64,000 bases of DNA from the NCBI GenBank assembly GCA_035294125.1, contig DATGLM010000037.1:35755-99754 (forward strand), given 5' to 3'. The notes under the pieces are model-generated. The model did no database searches and was not told the DNA's origin. It worked only from the letters and a program-made list of their open reading frames with translations. Positions 52,074-61,338 of this stretch are shown piece by piece. The DNA is from CADDYT01 sp035294125. GTDB lineage: Bacteria > Chloroflexota > Ktedonobacteria > Ktedonobacterales > Ktedonobacteraceae. Both the position numbers and the translations under genes were made by a program. Positions within the stretch are counted from its first letter, which is position 1; the number at the start of each line of letters is the position of its first letter.

Positions 52074-52937
52074 TCATCCTTTTCCTGCTCTGGCCTGTAA
52101 CTCTTGCGCTGCCTGCTCTTGAGAGAGGCCCAATCCAGAAGTCAGCGTATGCACCGTGACGGCAGGTTGCACGCCCGGGCCACTGAGGTTGCGCTCCAGT
52201 TCCACCACGGTATTTTCCAACCGGCCAAGTCCTTCAACTTCCACCGCGACGACATCTCCGATCTCAACCGGGCGTGAGTTGGCCGGCGTTCCCGTCAATA
52301 GCACATCGCCGGGTTCAAGCGTGATGAGGCGGGAAAGATCGGCTACCATATAGGCAAAGGGAAACATCAAATCCTCCCGGACAGATGCCTCCTGTACGAG
52401 CTTCCCATTGACGTAGGTACGCAGGATGAACGCATCGGGATCTACCTCCTGAGCATCAACCAGCGCGGGACCAAGCGGGCAGAAGCCGTCCTGCCCCTTT
52501 ACCCGCAGCAACGAGCCGCGATCCGCGTGGTGGAAGTCGTGAATGCCCCAGTCGTTGGCGACGGTATAGCCAGCTACGTAGCCCGGCGCATCCTCAATAC
52601 TCACACCAGAACAGCGTTTGCCTATGACCACAGCAATCTCTCCCTCGTAGTTAAGGAACTGACAGCCATGTGGCCGGGCCACCGGAGCGCGGTGATAGGA
52701 TAGGGAACTGAGCGGCTTGAGAAAGTAGGAGGGCGTGTCTGGCACCTGCCGTATCCCAAATTCTTTGGCCCGGCTGCGATAGCTGAGGTGAGTCGCGAGG
52801 ATCTTGGTTGGCTGGACGGGGGCCAGGTAACGAGCATCACTTTCAGCAATGAGGCTCCCATCGTCGAGCAGGATCGACGAGCCTTCCAGCCGACCGCTCA
52901 CTGGCGTATCATGATGCAGAATACGTACACGCTTCAT
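52074..52937 (-). CDS. fumarylacetoacetate hydrolase-family protein
   Basis: A 287-residue FAH-fold enzyme. N-terminal lid domain (about 1-60), then the catalytic core with metal ligands in NYEGEIAVVIG (about 96-106; two acidic residues) and the Asp in VANDWGIHDFH, and the C-terminal LEPGDVLLTGTP. Members cleave beta-diketones or hydrate/decarboxylate 2-keto-4-pentenoates in catechol meta-cleavage. In this cluster it probably cleaves a ring-opened keto acid. The start is 14 nt after the LLM oxygenase stop. Confidence 0.88.
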   Translation of the reverse strand: MKRVRILHHDTPVSGRLEGSSILLDDGSLIAESDARYLAPVQPTKILATHLSYRSRAKEFGIRQVPDTPSYFLKPLSSLSYHRAPVARPHGCQFLNYEGEIAVVIGKRCSGVSIEDAPGYVAGYTVANDWGIHDFHHADRGSLLRVKGQDGFCPLGPALVDAQEVDPDAFILRTYVNGKLVQEASVREDLMFPFAYMVADLSRLITLEPGDVLLTGTPANSRPVEIGDVVAVEVEGLGRLENTVVELERNLSGPGVQPAVTVHTLTSGLGLSQEQAAQELQARAGKG

Positions 52938-52951
52938 CTGTTTCCTCTTTG

Positions 52952-53974
52952 CTAGAAGGTCTTGAGAACGGGCAGCACCTTTTCCGCGAACAATTCCATT
53001 GATCGCCGTACCATCGAGGTTGGTTGGCCTGGATGGTGGAAGTCGAAAGGAATTTGCCTCAACCCACTGTCCCGAAACCTCTCCAGGAAGGCGAGGGCAT
53101 CATCAGGGGTGCCAACGATCAGGGGACCGCGAATGGGCGAATTGCGCAACTCACCAACAGGTGGGACTGCTGGCAGGCCGATCATCATGGGCGTCGATTG
53201 GGGACCATTGTAGCGCCGGTAAAACTCGAAGGTCCAGTGTATGCCTTCCTCTGCCTCGTCCCACGCCTGCTCCCGCGTTTTTGCCAGATGGATCCACAGC
53301 GGCCCCGCCGATATCTGCACCGCGTCGGGATTGTGCCCGGCCTCGCGCAACGCCGCCTGATACTCCTGCGCATACCCGGGTCTGGACCCGGCCAGCGAGT
53401 TGTAGCCAGTCGCCGCAGCCCGCGCCATGCTCTTTGGCCCCATCGCCGCTACCCATATTGGCGGATAGGGTTTCTGCACCGGCTTCGTCGTCATCTGCAC
53501 ATTCTGGAAGCGGTAGAAGCGGCCCTCATGGTCGAAGGTATCTTCGGTGAAGCAGCGCTTGATGATATCCAGGCTTTCGTACATGCGCTCCCACTTCCGT
53601 TCCAGTGGCACCCCGTAGGTCTGGTACTCGTGGTCGGTGCCGCCTCCAACACCCACACCCAGATCAAATCTGCCGCCGGAAATCAGGTCGAGGGCAGCGA
53701 CATCTTCGGCCACGCGCAGAGGATGATACAGTGGGAGAATCAGGATGAATGTCCCGATCCTGATATGCGAAGTGCGCGCGGCAATGGCCGTCAACACAGG
53801 GAATTGCGCGGGCGTCCACGCGTCGATTTTAAAGTGGTGTTCTCCGTTCCAGATGTGAGTGAATCCCAGTTGCTCGGCATACACCGCTTCGTCAATAAAA
53901 TCATGGTAGATCTGCTGCAAGGGTTCCGGGTGATCCGGGTGATAGCGTACCGCCATGGCGAGTCCAATATCCAT
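52952..53974 (-). CDS. luciferase-like (LLM) flavin-dependent monooxygenase 1
   Basis: A 340-residue bacterial-luciferase-family oxidoreductase. TIM-barrel features include IWNGEHHFK near 40, IRIGTFILILPLYHPLRVAEDVA near 72-94, GRFDLGVGVGGG near 103 and YPPIWVAAMGPKS near 170. It uses reduced FMN or F420; an adjacent flavin reductase favours FMNH2. It could oxygenate an aromatic or a long-chain ketone or amine. It heads the downstream block LLM-FAH-DUF3500-enolase. GAGGGGC precedes the ATG. Confidence 0.88.
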   Translation of the reverse strand: MDIGLAMAVRYHPDHPEPLQQIYHDFIDEAVYAEQLGFTHIWNGEHHFKIDAWTPAQFPVLTAIAARTSHIRIGTFILILPLYHPLRVAEDVAALDLISGGRFDLGVGVGGGTDHEYQTYGVPLERKWERMYESLDIIKRCFTEDTFDHEGRFYRFQNVQMTTKPVQKPYPPIWVAAMGPKSMARAAATGYNSLAGSRPGYAQEYQAALREAGHNPDAVQISAGPLWIHLAKTREQAWDEAEEGIHWTFEFYRRYNGPQSTPMMIGLPAVPPVGELRNSPIRGPLIVGTPDDALAFLERFRDSGLRQIPFDFHHPGQPTSMVRRSMELFAEKVLPVLKTF

Positions 53975-54008
53975 GATGTGCCCCTCCTGTCTTTTCGGAA
54001 AGTTTTTG

Positions 54009-54822
54009 CTACACTGGTCGTTGCGCTGCGTAAGACATGCTCACGGCACGCTTCTTGATCAAGGCATCGAGCTGATTGCCTATACCAATCTCCCCGAGTA
54101 CGACGGGGAGATCTGCTCCTAATGGCGGGGATGGGCGCCCCGGCTGCAATGGCGTCCTGGATAGACGGAGCGTGGGACCAATCGTCGTCCAGACACCGAT
54201 GCCCTGGTGGTCGCGTGTGAGGACAAGGCCGTGGGCCAGCGCCCAGGGATCGCTTTTCAACGCGTCCGCCGCGACCAGCATATGTGCTCCCACACCGATA
54301 CCGGTCAGATGCTCTACCCACGTTCGGGCTGTCTCCCCAGCCAGACGATTTTCCAGCAACGATTCCAGTCCATCCCTGCGCTGCCTGCTGATCCCTTCCA
54401 GTCCAGGAATCGTTTCGAGACGCGGCAGGTCGCCTTCAGAGGCTCCCAGAAAGAACCATCCATCGCTTGCGCGATAGAGCCGCTGCAAGGGACTCCATCC
54501 CAGCACATACCTTTCACGTTGCTCGTCGCCTCGAACTCCATCATACTGATACAGGTCACGCCTGGCCGAAGTTTTCCACGACGACATCCGCGTGTTCGAT
54601 GAGCCTGCGAGCGATGTCGTTCTCACCGGAGTTTTTCAGATCCAGCACCATGCTGCGTTTGCCACGGTTCCAGGTGGCATTGGCCGGAGTATGAAAGCTG
54701 GGACCTCCCGGCGGATCGACGCGCACGACATCCGCGCCGTAGTCGGCAAGCAGGCCCGAGGCGAGTGGACCGGCGATGTATTGCCCGAAATCGATGACGC
54801 GAATGCCATTCAGTACGCCCAT
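54009..54822 (-). pseudogene. decayed CaiB-type CoA-transferase
   Basis: The N-terminal fragment (54822 down to about 54560) reads GIRVIDFGQYIAGPLASGLLADYGADVVRVDPPGG; then the frame breaks and the C-terminal part resumes in another frame (54009 to about 54580) with GWSPLQRLYRASDGWFFLG, similar to the end of the intact tandem enzyme at 56777-59116. About 480 residues of the original two-domain protein are missing. It was probably a second transferase of the pathway, inactivated by deletion. Confidence 0.75.
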
Positions 54823-54849
54823 GCGGTCTGCCTCCTTTTCTGGTATGTG

Positions 54850-55485
54850 TCACGCTTCAAAGGAAAAGACGAACGGCAGCGGGACCAGCTCTATAGCTGG
54901 AAGTTTAGCAGAAACTTCTGCTCCGTTCCTCTCCTCTCCCCGCCCCGAAGCAGGTTTCCTGGTCGAAGCTGGCAGCTTACTCACCGCGCGCTCTTGCGGA
55001 TTCACCCAGAAGGTCGAGCGATAGTAGAGCAGCGGCTCATTCGCCAGGCGATCGTCGCAATAGTCCACACTCACGACCTCCCCGAGCACCAGCGCGTGGT
55101 CGCCGCCAGGATATTCGTGTGCCACCCGGCACTCGATGCGCGCCAGCGCTTCGGCGAAAAGTGGTACGCCCGTTGTCCCACCTGTATGCAGGGGAATGTC
55201 GCCGAACGTTTTGCTCTGCAAATCCTTGCGAGCAAAGCGCAGAGCAAGCTGTTCTTGCTCCTGGGTGAGCACATTGACGGCGAAGACGCCGCTCCGGCAA
55301 ATCGCTGCATAGGTCTGAGAGGTGAGGTCCAGGCTGACGAGGATCAGGGGCGGATTGAGCGAAACGGAACAGAAGGCATTGACCGTCAGGCCAAAGCAGG
55401 CATGATCGAGCCTTGTGGTCACAACAGTCACGCCCGTGGCGAAGCGGGCCATGGTTGTGCGGAAGTCAGATGGGGTAAAAGACAT
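54850..55485 (-). CDS. flavin reductase (two-component monooxygenase reductase)
   Basis: A 211-residue flavin-reductase-domain protein. The FMN-binding start FATGVTVVTTR at 15-25, G-L-T-V-N-A-F at 32-38 and V-S-L-N-P-P-L-I-L-V at 40-49, then GVFAVNVL (about 66-73), define the split-barrel family. It supplies reduced FMN to a partner oxygenase; the adjacent luciferase-like enzymes are the likely partners. The last 40 residues form a variable tail. The promoter region is shared with the divergent GntR gene. Confidence 0.88.
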   Translation of the reverse strand: MSFTPSDFRTTMARFATGVTVVTTRLDHACFGLTVNAFCSVSLNPPLILVSLDLTSQTYAAICRSGVFAVNVLTQEQEQLALRFARKDLQSKTFGDIPLHTGGTTGVPLFAEALARIECRVAHEYPGGDHALVLGEVVSVDYCDDRLANEPLLYYRSTFWVNPQERAVSKLPASTRKPASGRGEERNGAEVSAKLPAIELVPLPFVFSFEA

Positions 55486-55536
55486 AGATTGCTACCTCCG
55501 GCCGGTTGATCGAGCCAGCCTGCTCTCCCTTCAATA

Positions 55537-55564
55537 TTGACAAATAGCAAGTATGTACTACAAT
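55537..55564 (+). promoter_or_regulatory. candidate promoter and operator of the GntR gene
   Basis: TTGACA (55537-55542) and TACAAT (55559-55564) with 16-nt spacing. The spacer contains AGTATGTACT, a near-palindrome of the type bound by GntR/FadR proteins; it could control both divergent transcripts. Confidence 0.45.
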
Positions 55565-55653
55565 GAGAGTAACAACAGTGTTCCACTGGTGCGCCTTTCA
55601 GACGGACGCCCAACTTTCGGGCTTGCGTCTGGAGGTTCGGCTACTGCGAATGA

Positions 55654-56334
55654 TTGAGAGTATGTCCTGTGAGTATTCAACCCCGTGCCGTCTCAGGCTC
55701 GTTAACCGATGCTGCCTACGAAACCATTAAGCGCCTCATCCGCACATGCGCGCTCGCCCCTGGTTCCCGCATTACCGAAAAGCAGCTTGCCGAAGACCTG
55801 GGCTACGGCAAGACCCCGGTCAGGGAAGCACTGGCGCGGCTCGTCAACGAGAACTTCGTGCGCGTCATTCCGCGCAGCGGCTACGAAGTCACTCCTCTGA
55901 CGCTCAGAGACTTCCAGGACATCTTTGAACTCTCGCGCATCGTCTGGCCTGCGATGATGGCCCTGGCAGCCGAGCGCAGCCCCGACAACTTCCCCACCTC
56001 TCGCAGCTTGCGGGAGGGAGCCGAGACAGGCAACTGGATCGAGGACGGGCGAAGCTGGCTTGCGGCAGCGGCCAACGCCACAGGCAATCAGCGGCTTGCC
56101 GAGACCTGCATGCATCTCTACGATGAGATGGAGCGCTTCTTTTCCCTGATGATTCGGCATCATGGCGTCCCATTATCGCTCACCGAGATGGAAGAGCAGA
56201 TCAGCACTGCCTTCTCTCGCCGCGATACCGCCGAGTTGAAACGGCTTGTCTGTATGCTCATTGATCGCATGGAAGAGGAATTTCTGGCCGTATTGCACAA
56301 GCTGCCGTCCATTCTGGATACGCCTCTCCCCTGA
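55654..56334 (+). CDS. GntR-family (FCD) transcriptional regulator
   Basis: A regulator of about 221-226 residues. An N-terminal GntR winged helix (about 15-80) includes the HTH ITEKQLAEDLGYGKTPVREALARL and the wing VRVIPRSGYEVTPL. The C-terminal all-helical domain resembles FCD ligand domains and has metal-binding-type residues DEMERFF and FSRRDTAELKRL. It lies in the opposite strand in the middle of the catabolic cluster and is the natural local repressor. The start is TTG 55654 or GTG 55669; neither has a clear ribosome site. Confidence 0.88.
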   Translation: MRVCPVSIQPRAVSGSLTDAAYETIKRLIRTCALAPGSRITEKQLAEDLGYGKTPVREALARLVNENFVRVIPRSGYEVTPLTLRDFQDIFELSRIVWPAMMALAAERSPDNFPTSRSLREGAETGNWIEDGRSWLAAAANATGNQRLAETCMHLYDEMERFFSLMIRHHGVPLSLTEMEEQISTAFSRRDTAELKRLVCMLIDRMEEEFLAVLHKLPSILDTPLP

Positions 56335-56379
56335 ATTCACCCCTTTCAGCAGGTGCCACCGAGCGCCATCGCACGCCCT

Positions 56380-56700
56380 CTACCGATTCCACTCATAGTG
56401 GCCGCGAACACGTGAACCGTCTGGACTCAGCCAGCCTTTGCGCCCGGCATAGCGCAGCATCCCCTCGAAGCGCTCGGCCCAGTCGGACGGCACACGCCCC
56501 CCGGCAAGCCGACGCAGCGCTGCAATCTCGATCCATGCCGCCTCATGGCCCTCCAGCGTACCTATCTCCTCCCGAGCTAACGCCTGCTGTGCCGCATCCT
56601 CTGGAAGACCACGAATCGCCACATGGAAGCGATTGCAGTCGTCCGGCTCCTCCAGAGTGACGACGACTCCGTGCTGTGCCGGAGAAAGCAGAATATACAT
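56380..56700 (-). CDS. small hypothetical protein of the catabolic cluster
   Basis: A 106-residue soluble protein with no recognised domain; N-terminal strand-rich half (MYILLSPAQHGVVVTLEEPDD...), then an Ala/Arg-rich helical half. ATG 56700 is chosen because GAGGAGGAACGCT precedes it. It lies 76 nt after the tandem CoA-transferase on the same strand and probably shares its transcript. Confidence 0.6.
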   Translation of the reverse strand: MYILLSPAQHGVVVTLEEPDDCNRFHVAIRGLPEDAAQQALAREEIGTLEGHEAAWIEIAALRRLAGGRVPSDWAERFEGMLRYAGRKGWLSPDGSRVRGHYEWNR

Positions 56701-56776
56701 AGCGTTCCTCCTCATTGCAACCGTTCAATGGTTAGTGCTGCCTTCTCGAGGACGCCAGCACAAAGGCGAGAGACCG

Positions 56777-59116
56777 CTAACGGAACTGCCCCACGAAAGC
56801 CACACCCTCGGGCAGCCCTTCGGCAACGACTCCCTTCTCCACCAGGACATCAAATGGCTCCGACGGTTGGAGCGCACTGACCACCGCGCGGCTATCATAG
56901 CCTGGAGGTCCTACCGGAGCAGCGGCCAGCGGTGGCGTGAGCGAGAGTCGGCGCGACGGACCGACCATGCGCATCGGGCCGACCTTCGGGTGCTCACGAA
57001 CAATGCTCAGCCCCCGCGCCTTGACGTTCGCATCCTCCATCACCTCATCGTAATCCATCAGCACATGTGCGCCGATGCCCAGCGCGTTGAACTGCTCAAC
57101 CCAGGTCGTAGCAGATGCGGTGGCAAACCGTGCCTCAAGCGCCTCCTCAAGCTCTGTTTCTGAAAGGCGCTCAATTCCTGCCAGCCTTTCAACTTGCGCC
57201 AGCCGTTCCCGATCCCCTTCTCGCAGCGCTGCCAGGTAGAACCAGCGGTCAGCGGCCCGATAGAGCCGGTCAAGCGGCCCCCAGCCCTTCGCCTCCTGCC
57301 CGCGCGGCTCGTCCCAGACTCTTCCCTCACAGTCGAGCATGTAGGGGAGCTGGTGGTAGGTCGCGGTATGGATGAGCGAAGCATGGACGTGCTGACCTTC
57401 TCCGGTGCGCATGCGATGGTAGAGGGCGGCCAGTGTGGCGAAGGCGGCGAAGTTCCCGGCCCCGTAGTCGCAGAGCGCCTGCGGGTACATCATCGGCTCG
57501 TCGTCCCCTCCCCAGCGCGTCTGAATGCCGGTGGGAGCCTGGCCCAACTCCTCGCGTCCACGATAGCCGCCACGGAACCCCTCGTAGCCGAAGGCGCTCA
57601 CCGTCGCATAGATGATCTGGGGATTGCGCTGCCTCACATCCGCCTCGCCGAAGCCCAGGCGTTCGGCGACGCCCCGCGTGAAGTTCTGGACAAAGACATC
57701 GGCGCGCTCGACAAGCTGCCAGAGGATATCCCTGCCCTCCAGCGTCTTGACATTGAGCAGCAGAGTGCGCTTGCCGCTATTGGTGTAAAAATGCATGGCA
57801 AGCTGGCGGTCCTCGAAACTGTTGATCTTGACCACCTCCGCGCCATATTCGGCCAGGATGCGGGCCGAGGTCGGGCCGGCGAGCACCTGCGTCAGATCGA
57901 CGACACGAATGCCCGCCAATGCCTGGCGTACATCCTCCCTCTTTCCCTGCCCTACAGATATGGTGGGATGATGCGCGGCCAGTTCGGCAAGGATGGCTTC
58001 CCTGTCAGCATCAAGCGAGTGGCGTGGCCCCTGGACTGTGGGAGGTGTCTTGCTCATGCGGATCGGGTAGCCAGCCTGAATGGTGTGTCCATAGTCGGGA
58101 TCATCCAGCTCGATTACCGCTGCGATGGCCCGCCCGTGTTCATCAGTTCGTAACCATTCGGCGCTGGTGGCGCAGATGGTCGTGGGTGCGCCCGATTGTT
58201 CATTAATGGCTCGCTCCCATTCGAGCGCGGGACGTGTCTGGAACAGGCGCGTAAAACGTTCGCGTGCCCGCTTCTGCACCTCCGCGTCGCTGCGCAGGCG
58301 GTCAGGATCGGCCATGCCATCCTCGATCCACTCCTGCGGCATGAACGTTCGCGCGAACCACTGTAAATGCCGGTCCTGAATCAGGCACAGGTGAATCCAG
58401 CGCCCGTCGGCGCAGCGGTAATGCCCCATGTGCGGCGGCTGCACAAACCCGGCACCCGCGCCCGGTGGGGGAGCGGGCACGCGCTGACCGGCGTGGCCGA
58501 TTAATTCGAAGGCCGCATCGAACAGAGGCACCTCCACACGCTGCCCGCGTCCACTGCGCTCGCGGACAATCAACGCCGCGAGAATGCTGTGGCTGGCGAT
58601 CATGGCCGCGAAGCTGGAGGCCATTGGCAGCGCGTTATAGACGGGATCAGCCCCCGGTATCCCCCGGTAATTCATCGGACTGGCCCCACGCGGCAAATAG
58701 AGTCCGGCGGCGGCGCTGACCACCCCTTCCCAGCCCGGAAGCTGAGCGCGCGGATCAGCGGCGCCGAAGCCAGGGAGTGAACAATAGATCAGGCGCGGAT
58801 TGGCCGCCAGAGCTGCTTCGGCTCCCAGGCCCAATCGATCCATGACGCCAGGCCGGAAGCTCTCGATCACCACATCGGCTTGTTCGATGAGGTGCCATGC
58901 CGTCTGATGATCCTCCGCTCGCTTCAAGTCCAGTACGATACTGCGCTTTCCCCGTTGCAGCAGCGCATTGACCGGATGGTGCCAGCGCGGCCCGCCAGGG
59001 GGATCGACACGAATGACCTCGGCCCCCAGATCGCCCAGCATCATCGCCGTCTGCGGACCGGCCAGATATTGACCAAAGTCAACGACGCGCAGACCATCTA
59101 ACACACCGCCCATCAT
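56777..59116 (-). CDS. tandem CaiB/BaiF-type (family III) CoA-transferase
   Basis: A 779-residue protein with two family III CoA-transferase domains. Domain 1 (about 1-390) begins LRVVDFGQYLAGPQTAMMLGDLGAEVIRVDPPGG; domain 2 (about 400-770) begins IRVVDLTQVLAGPTSARILAEYGAEVVKI. Each family III domain normally carries an Asp in its active site and exchanges CoA between carboxylates by a ternary mechanism. The fusion may form a pseudo-dimer from a single chain. In a cluster with two LLM oxygenases and FAH it probably activates the substrate acid as a CoA thioester. Confidence 0.9.
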   Translation of the reverse strand: MMGGVLDGLRVVDFGQYLAGPQTAMMLGDLGAEVIRVDPPGGPRWHHPVNALLQRGKRSIVLDLKRAEDHQTAWHLIEQADVVIESFRPGVMDRLGLGAEAALAANPRLIYCSLPGFGAADPRAQLPGWEGVVSAAAGLYLPRGASPMNYRGIPGADPVYNALPMASSFAAMIASHSILAALIVRERSGRGQRVEVPLFDAAFELIGHAGQRVPAPPPGAGAGFVQPPHMGHYRCADGRWIHLCLIQDRHLQWFARTFMPQEWIEDGMADPDRLRSDAEVQKRARERFTRLFQTRPALEWERAINEQSGAPTTICATSAEWLRTDEHGRAIAAVIELDDPDYGHTIQAGYPIRMSKTPPTVQGPRHSLDADREAILAELAAHHPTISVGQGKREDVRQALAGIRVVDLTQVLAGPTSARILAEYGAEVVKINSFEDRQLAMHFYTNSGKRTLLLNVKTLEGRDILWQLVERADVFVQNFTRGVAERLGFGEADVRQRNPQIIYATVSAFGYEGFRGGYRGREELGQAPTGIQTRWGGDDEPMMYPQALCDYGAGNFAAFATLAALYHRMRTGEGQHVHASLIHTATYHQLPYMLDCEGRVWDEPRGQEAKGWGPLDRLYRAADRWFYLAALREGDRERLAQVERLAGIERLSETELEEALEARFATASATTWVEQFNALGIGAHVLMDYDEVMEDANVKARGLSIVREHPKVGPMRMVGPSRRLSLTPPLAAAPVGPPGYDSRAVVSALQPSEPFDVLVEKGVVAEGLPEGVAFVGQFR

Positions 59117-59209
59117 CGCTCCTTTCCTTCAACAGGAACACTTGCGCCTCCCACGTTTCAGAGGCACGCCGCTCGCCTCAGCGCACTTCTGGAAATGGGA
59201 GCGAGTAAG

Positions 59210-60043
59210 CTAGGGATGGATCACCGTGGAGCGGCGGCTGACAACAAAGTTCTCGTGTCGTTCGAGGAAGTCGCTCACCACTTCGGTAAAGGCTTCGGGC
59301 CGGTCTTCGGTGAGTGCGTGCGCCGCGTCATAGACCAGCACAAAATGGCAGTTGGGGATGAGCGACTTATAGATACGGCCCATCTCCGGCGAAATGACGC
59401 CATCCAGCGTACCAAAGAGCACAAGGACCGGCACCGAGAGCGTTTTGAGTCGCTCCTCAAAAGCGTGATCGCGGTTTGGCCCCATCAGCCGCATGACCAT
59501 CGGCCACGTCCTGGCCCGAACCTCTGGATCGGGAGGTGGTGCCGAGGCAAAGCGCTCGGGGTGGGCATGGAATGCACGCATCATGGCTTCTGGATCGTTG
59601 GCCGGCGGAGGTGCAGTCCCTTCTGGACGAATGGCCGCAGGGGCTTCCAGGAGCAGCGCCGAGATACGCTCTGGTGCCTGCAACGCCAGCGCCAGGGCGG
59701 TCTTGCCTCCGAAGGAGGTGCCCCAGAGATTGAACGTGTCGATGCCCAGGTTGGTGGTCGCCCGGCCCATCGTCGCAGCCAGTTCGTCCATCGTTTCCTG
59801 GTTGTTGATCGGTGAGGAGCCAAAGCCGGGCATCTCGAAGGCGATCACCCGATGGCTCTGGCTCAACAGGTCATGCGCGGGCGTGAGGGAGAGTCCGCCG
59901 GCGCCGTGCAGATGCACCAGGGGCGTTCCCTGGCCCGCTTCCAGGTAGCGGATGCGGAACCCATCCGCTTCGACATAGTGCTCTTTAAAGGCGGCGCTCG
60001 GGGTGGTTGTCACGGTTGTGGTGTCTTTCTGCATTGAGATCAT
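59210..60043 (-). CDS. alpha/beta hydrolase
   Basis: A 277-residue protein with the classic fold: HLHGAGGLS (oxyanion hole) near 45-53, GTSFGG nucleophile elbow near 110, DGVISPEMG near 225 and AAHALTED near 250 for Asp and His. Similar enzymes hydrolyse C-C bonds in meta-cleavage products or ester/CoA bonds. I take ATG 60043; ATG 60034 has a better-spaced AAGGAAAA site and is equally possible. It lies between the tandem CoA-transferase and LLM2 on one strand. Confidence 0.85.
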   Translation of the reverse strand: MISMQKDTTTVTTTPSAAFKEHYVEADGFRIRYLEAGQGTPLVHLHGAGGLSLTPAHDLLSQSHRVIAFEMPGFGSSPINNQETMDELAATMGRATTNLGIDTFNLWGTSFGGKTALALALQAPERISALLLEAPAAIRPEGTAPPPANDPEAMMRAFHAHPERFASAPPPDPEVRARTWPMVMRLMGPNRDHAFEERLKTLSVPVLVLFGTLDGVISPEMGRIYKSLIPNCHFVLVYDAAHALTEDRPEAFTEVVSDFLERHENFVVSRRSTVIHP

Positions 60044-60089
60044 TTTCCTTTCTTTCTCACCCGAATGAGGTGCGTAGCTATTGCCTCTC

Positions 60090-61196
60090 TTACAGGTCAT
60101 GCATGCGAGGCAGAACCTCTTTGCCGAAGAGTTCCATCGAGTGGAGAACCATGTCGTGCGGCAGCGAAATACCCTGGAAGACGAAGTCGATGATGCCAAC
60201 ACCCGTCTCGTTTTTGAGCTGCCGGATCTGTTCGAATACCGAATCTGGACTGCCGCAGAACTGAAGGCCCATGGATTTGAACTGATCAGCCGAAAGGGCT
60301 TTCTTGACATCAAGATCCGCCGGGGCGGTGGCCGTTGCGGTCCCTCCACCAGAGGTTTCTGACGCGGAGTGCGCTACTGAGGGCTTCGCGTCCGCCGTCG
60401 GCACCTGCCAGTACGTGTGGGCGACCTCTTCCATGGCCTTCTGGTCCGTCTCGGCTACGTGGATGAAGCCGCGATAGAGCATGTTGTCGGCGGCCGGTTC
60501 CCAGCCAGCTTTGTGCGCCTGTTCGCGGTAGAAGGCGCTGAGTTGCGCCGCCACATGAACGGGGCAGAAGGAGAGTCCCATGTTTAAATGCATGCGTGCG
60601 GCGAAGCTGCCCGACTCGCGGCTATTGGCGGAGACAAAGACGGGCGGATAGGGCTTCTGGACGGGCCGGGGCCAGACCGAGATGGTGCGATACTGATAAT
60701 GTCGCCCCTGCCAGCCAAACGGGAGCGGCTCGGTCCATGCCTTGAGGATCAGCTCGACTCCCTCCTCATACTGGGCGCGCGTCTCATCGGGGTTCGTGCC
60801 ATAGGTAAGGAATTCGTTCGGGGTTCCGCGTAACATGCCGGCAACGAGGCGACCACCGGTGAGGTTGTCCAGGATAGCGTACTCCTCGGCGACTCGCACC
60901 GGATTGGTCAGGGGGATCGTTGCGCCAAGCATGGCAATGGTAGCGCGTTTGAGCCGCTGCGAGAGCGCGCCGGCCATGACGGACGGGTTGGGCGTCAAGC
61001 TGGCGCCGGCATAGTGATGCTCGGCCACGCTCACACCGTCGAAGCCAAGCTGCTCGGCGGTTATGGCCTGTTCGATGGCATTGTGGAAGGAACGTTCCCC
61101 AATTTCGGTGTCATAGGCTGTGGCGGGAACCGGCCAGACCTGGGGAAGAGGACGTGAAGGGACATAGGTTACTGGGTGGAAAATCCAGGCTTTCAT
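60090..61196 (-). CDS. luciferase-like (LLM) flavin-dependent monooxygenase 2
   Basis: A 368-residue LLM oxidoreductase, distinct from LLM1. SVAEHHYAGASLTPNPSVMAG near 70, LGATIPLTNPVRVAEEYAILDNLTGGRLVAGMLRG near 98-130 and YPPVFVSANSRES near 200 define the flavin-binding barrel. An Ala/Thr/Ser-rich insert near 285-310 is unusual. ATG 61196 follows AGGAGAAG; the 12-residue longer frame lacks support. First gene of the upstream block of the cluster. Confidence 0.87.
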   Translation of the reverse strand: MKAWIFHPVTYVPSRPLPQVWPVPATAYDTEIGERSFHNAIEQAITAEQLGFDGVSVAEHHYAGASLTPNPSVMAGALSQRLKRATIAMLGATIPLTNPVRVAEEYAILDNLTGGRLVAGMLRGTPNEFLTYGTNPDETRAQYEEGVELILKAWTEPLPFGWQGRHYQYRTISVWPRPVQKPYPPVFVSANSRESGSFAARMHLNMGLSFCPVHVAAQLSAFYREQAHKAGWEPAADNMLYRGFIHVAETDQKAMEEVAHTYWQVPTADAKPSVAHSASETSGGGTATATAPADLDVKKALSADQFKSMGLQFCGSPDSVFEQIRQLKNETGVGIIDFVFQGISLPHDMVLHSMELFGKEVLPRMHDL

Positions 61197-61338
61197 GCGT
61201 TTGCTTCTCCTATGAAGCGCCCGGCCTTTCAAATGAGTGGCTGGGGTAAACCAACGACGTAACGTTCAAAAGGGCTTTCTATAAGTATAAGGTATGATAT
61301 ATCAGATTGTCAATACTGATATGTTAGACGGGTGAGCG

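Noticed and set aside
53024..54058. 344-codon frame antisense to LLM monooxygenase 1
   Set aside because: Shadow of a well-supported flavoenzyme gene.
57194..58153. 319-codon frame antisense to the tandem CoA-transferase
   Set aside because: No start signal or family pattern; the opposite strand is clearly coding.
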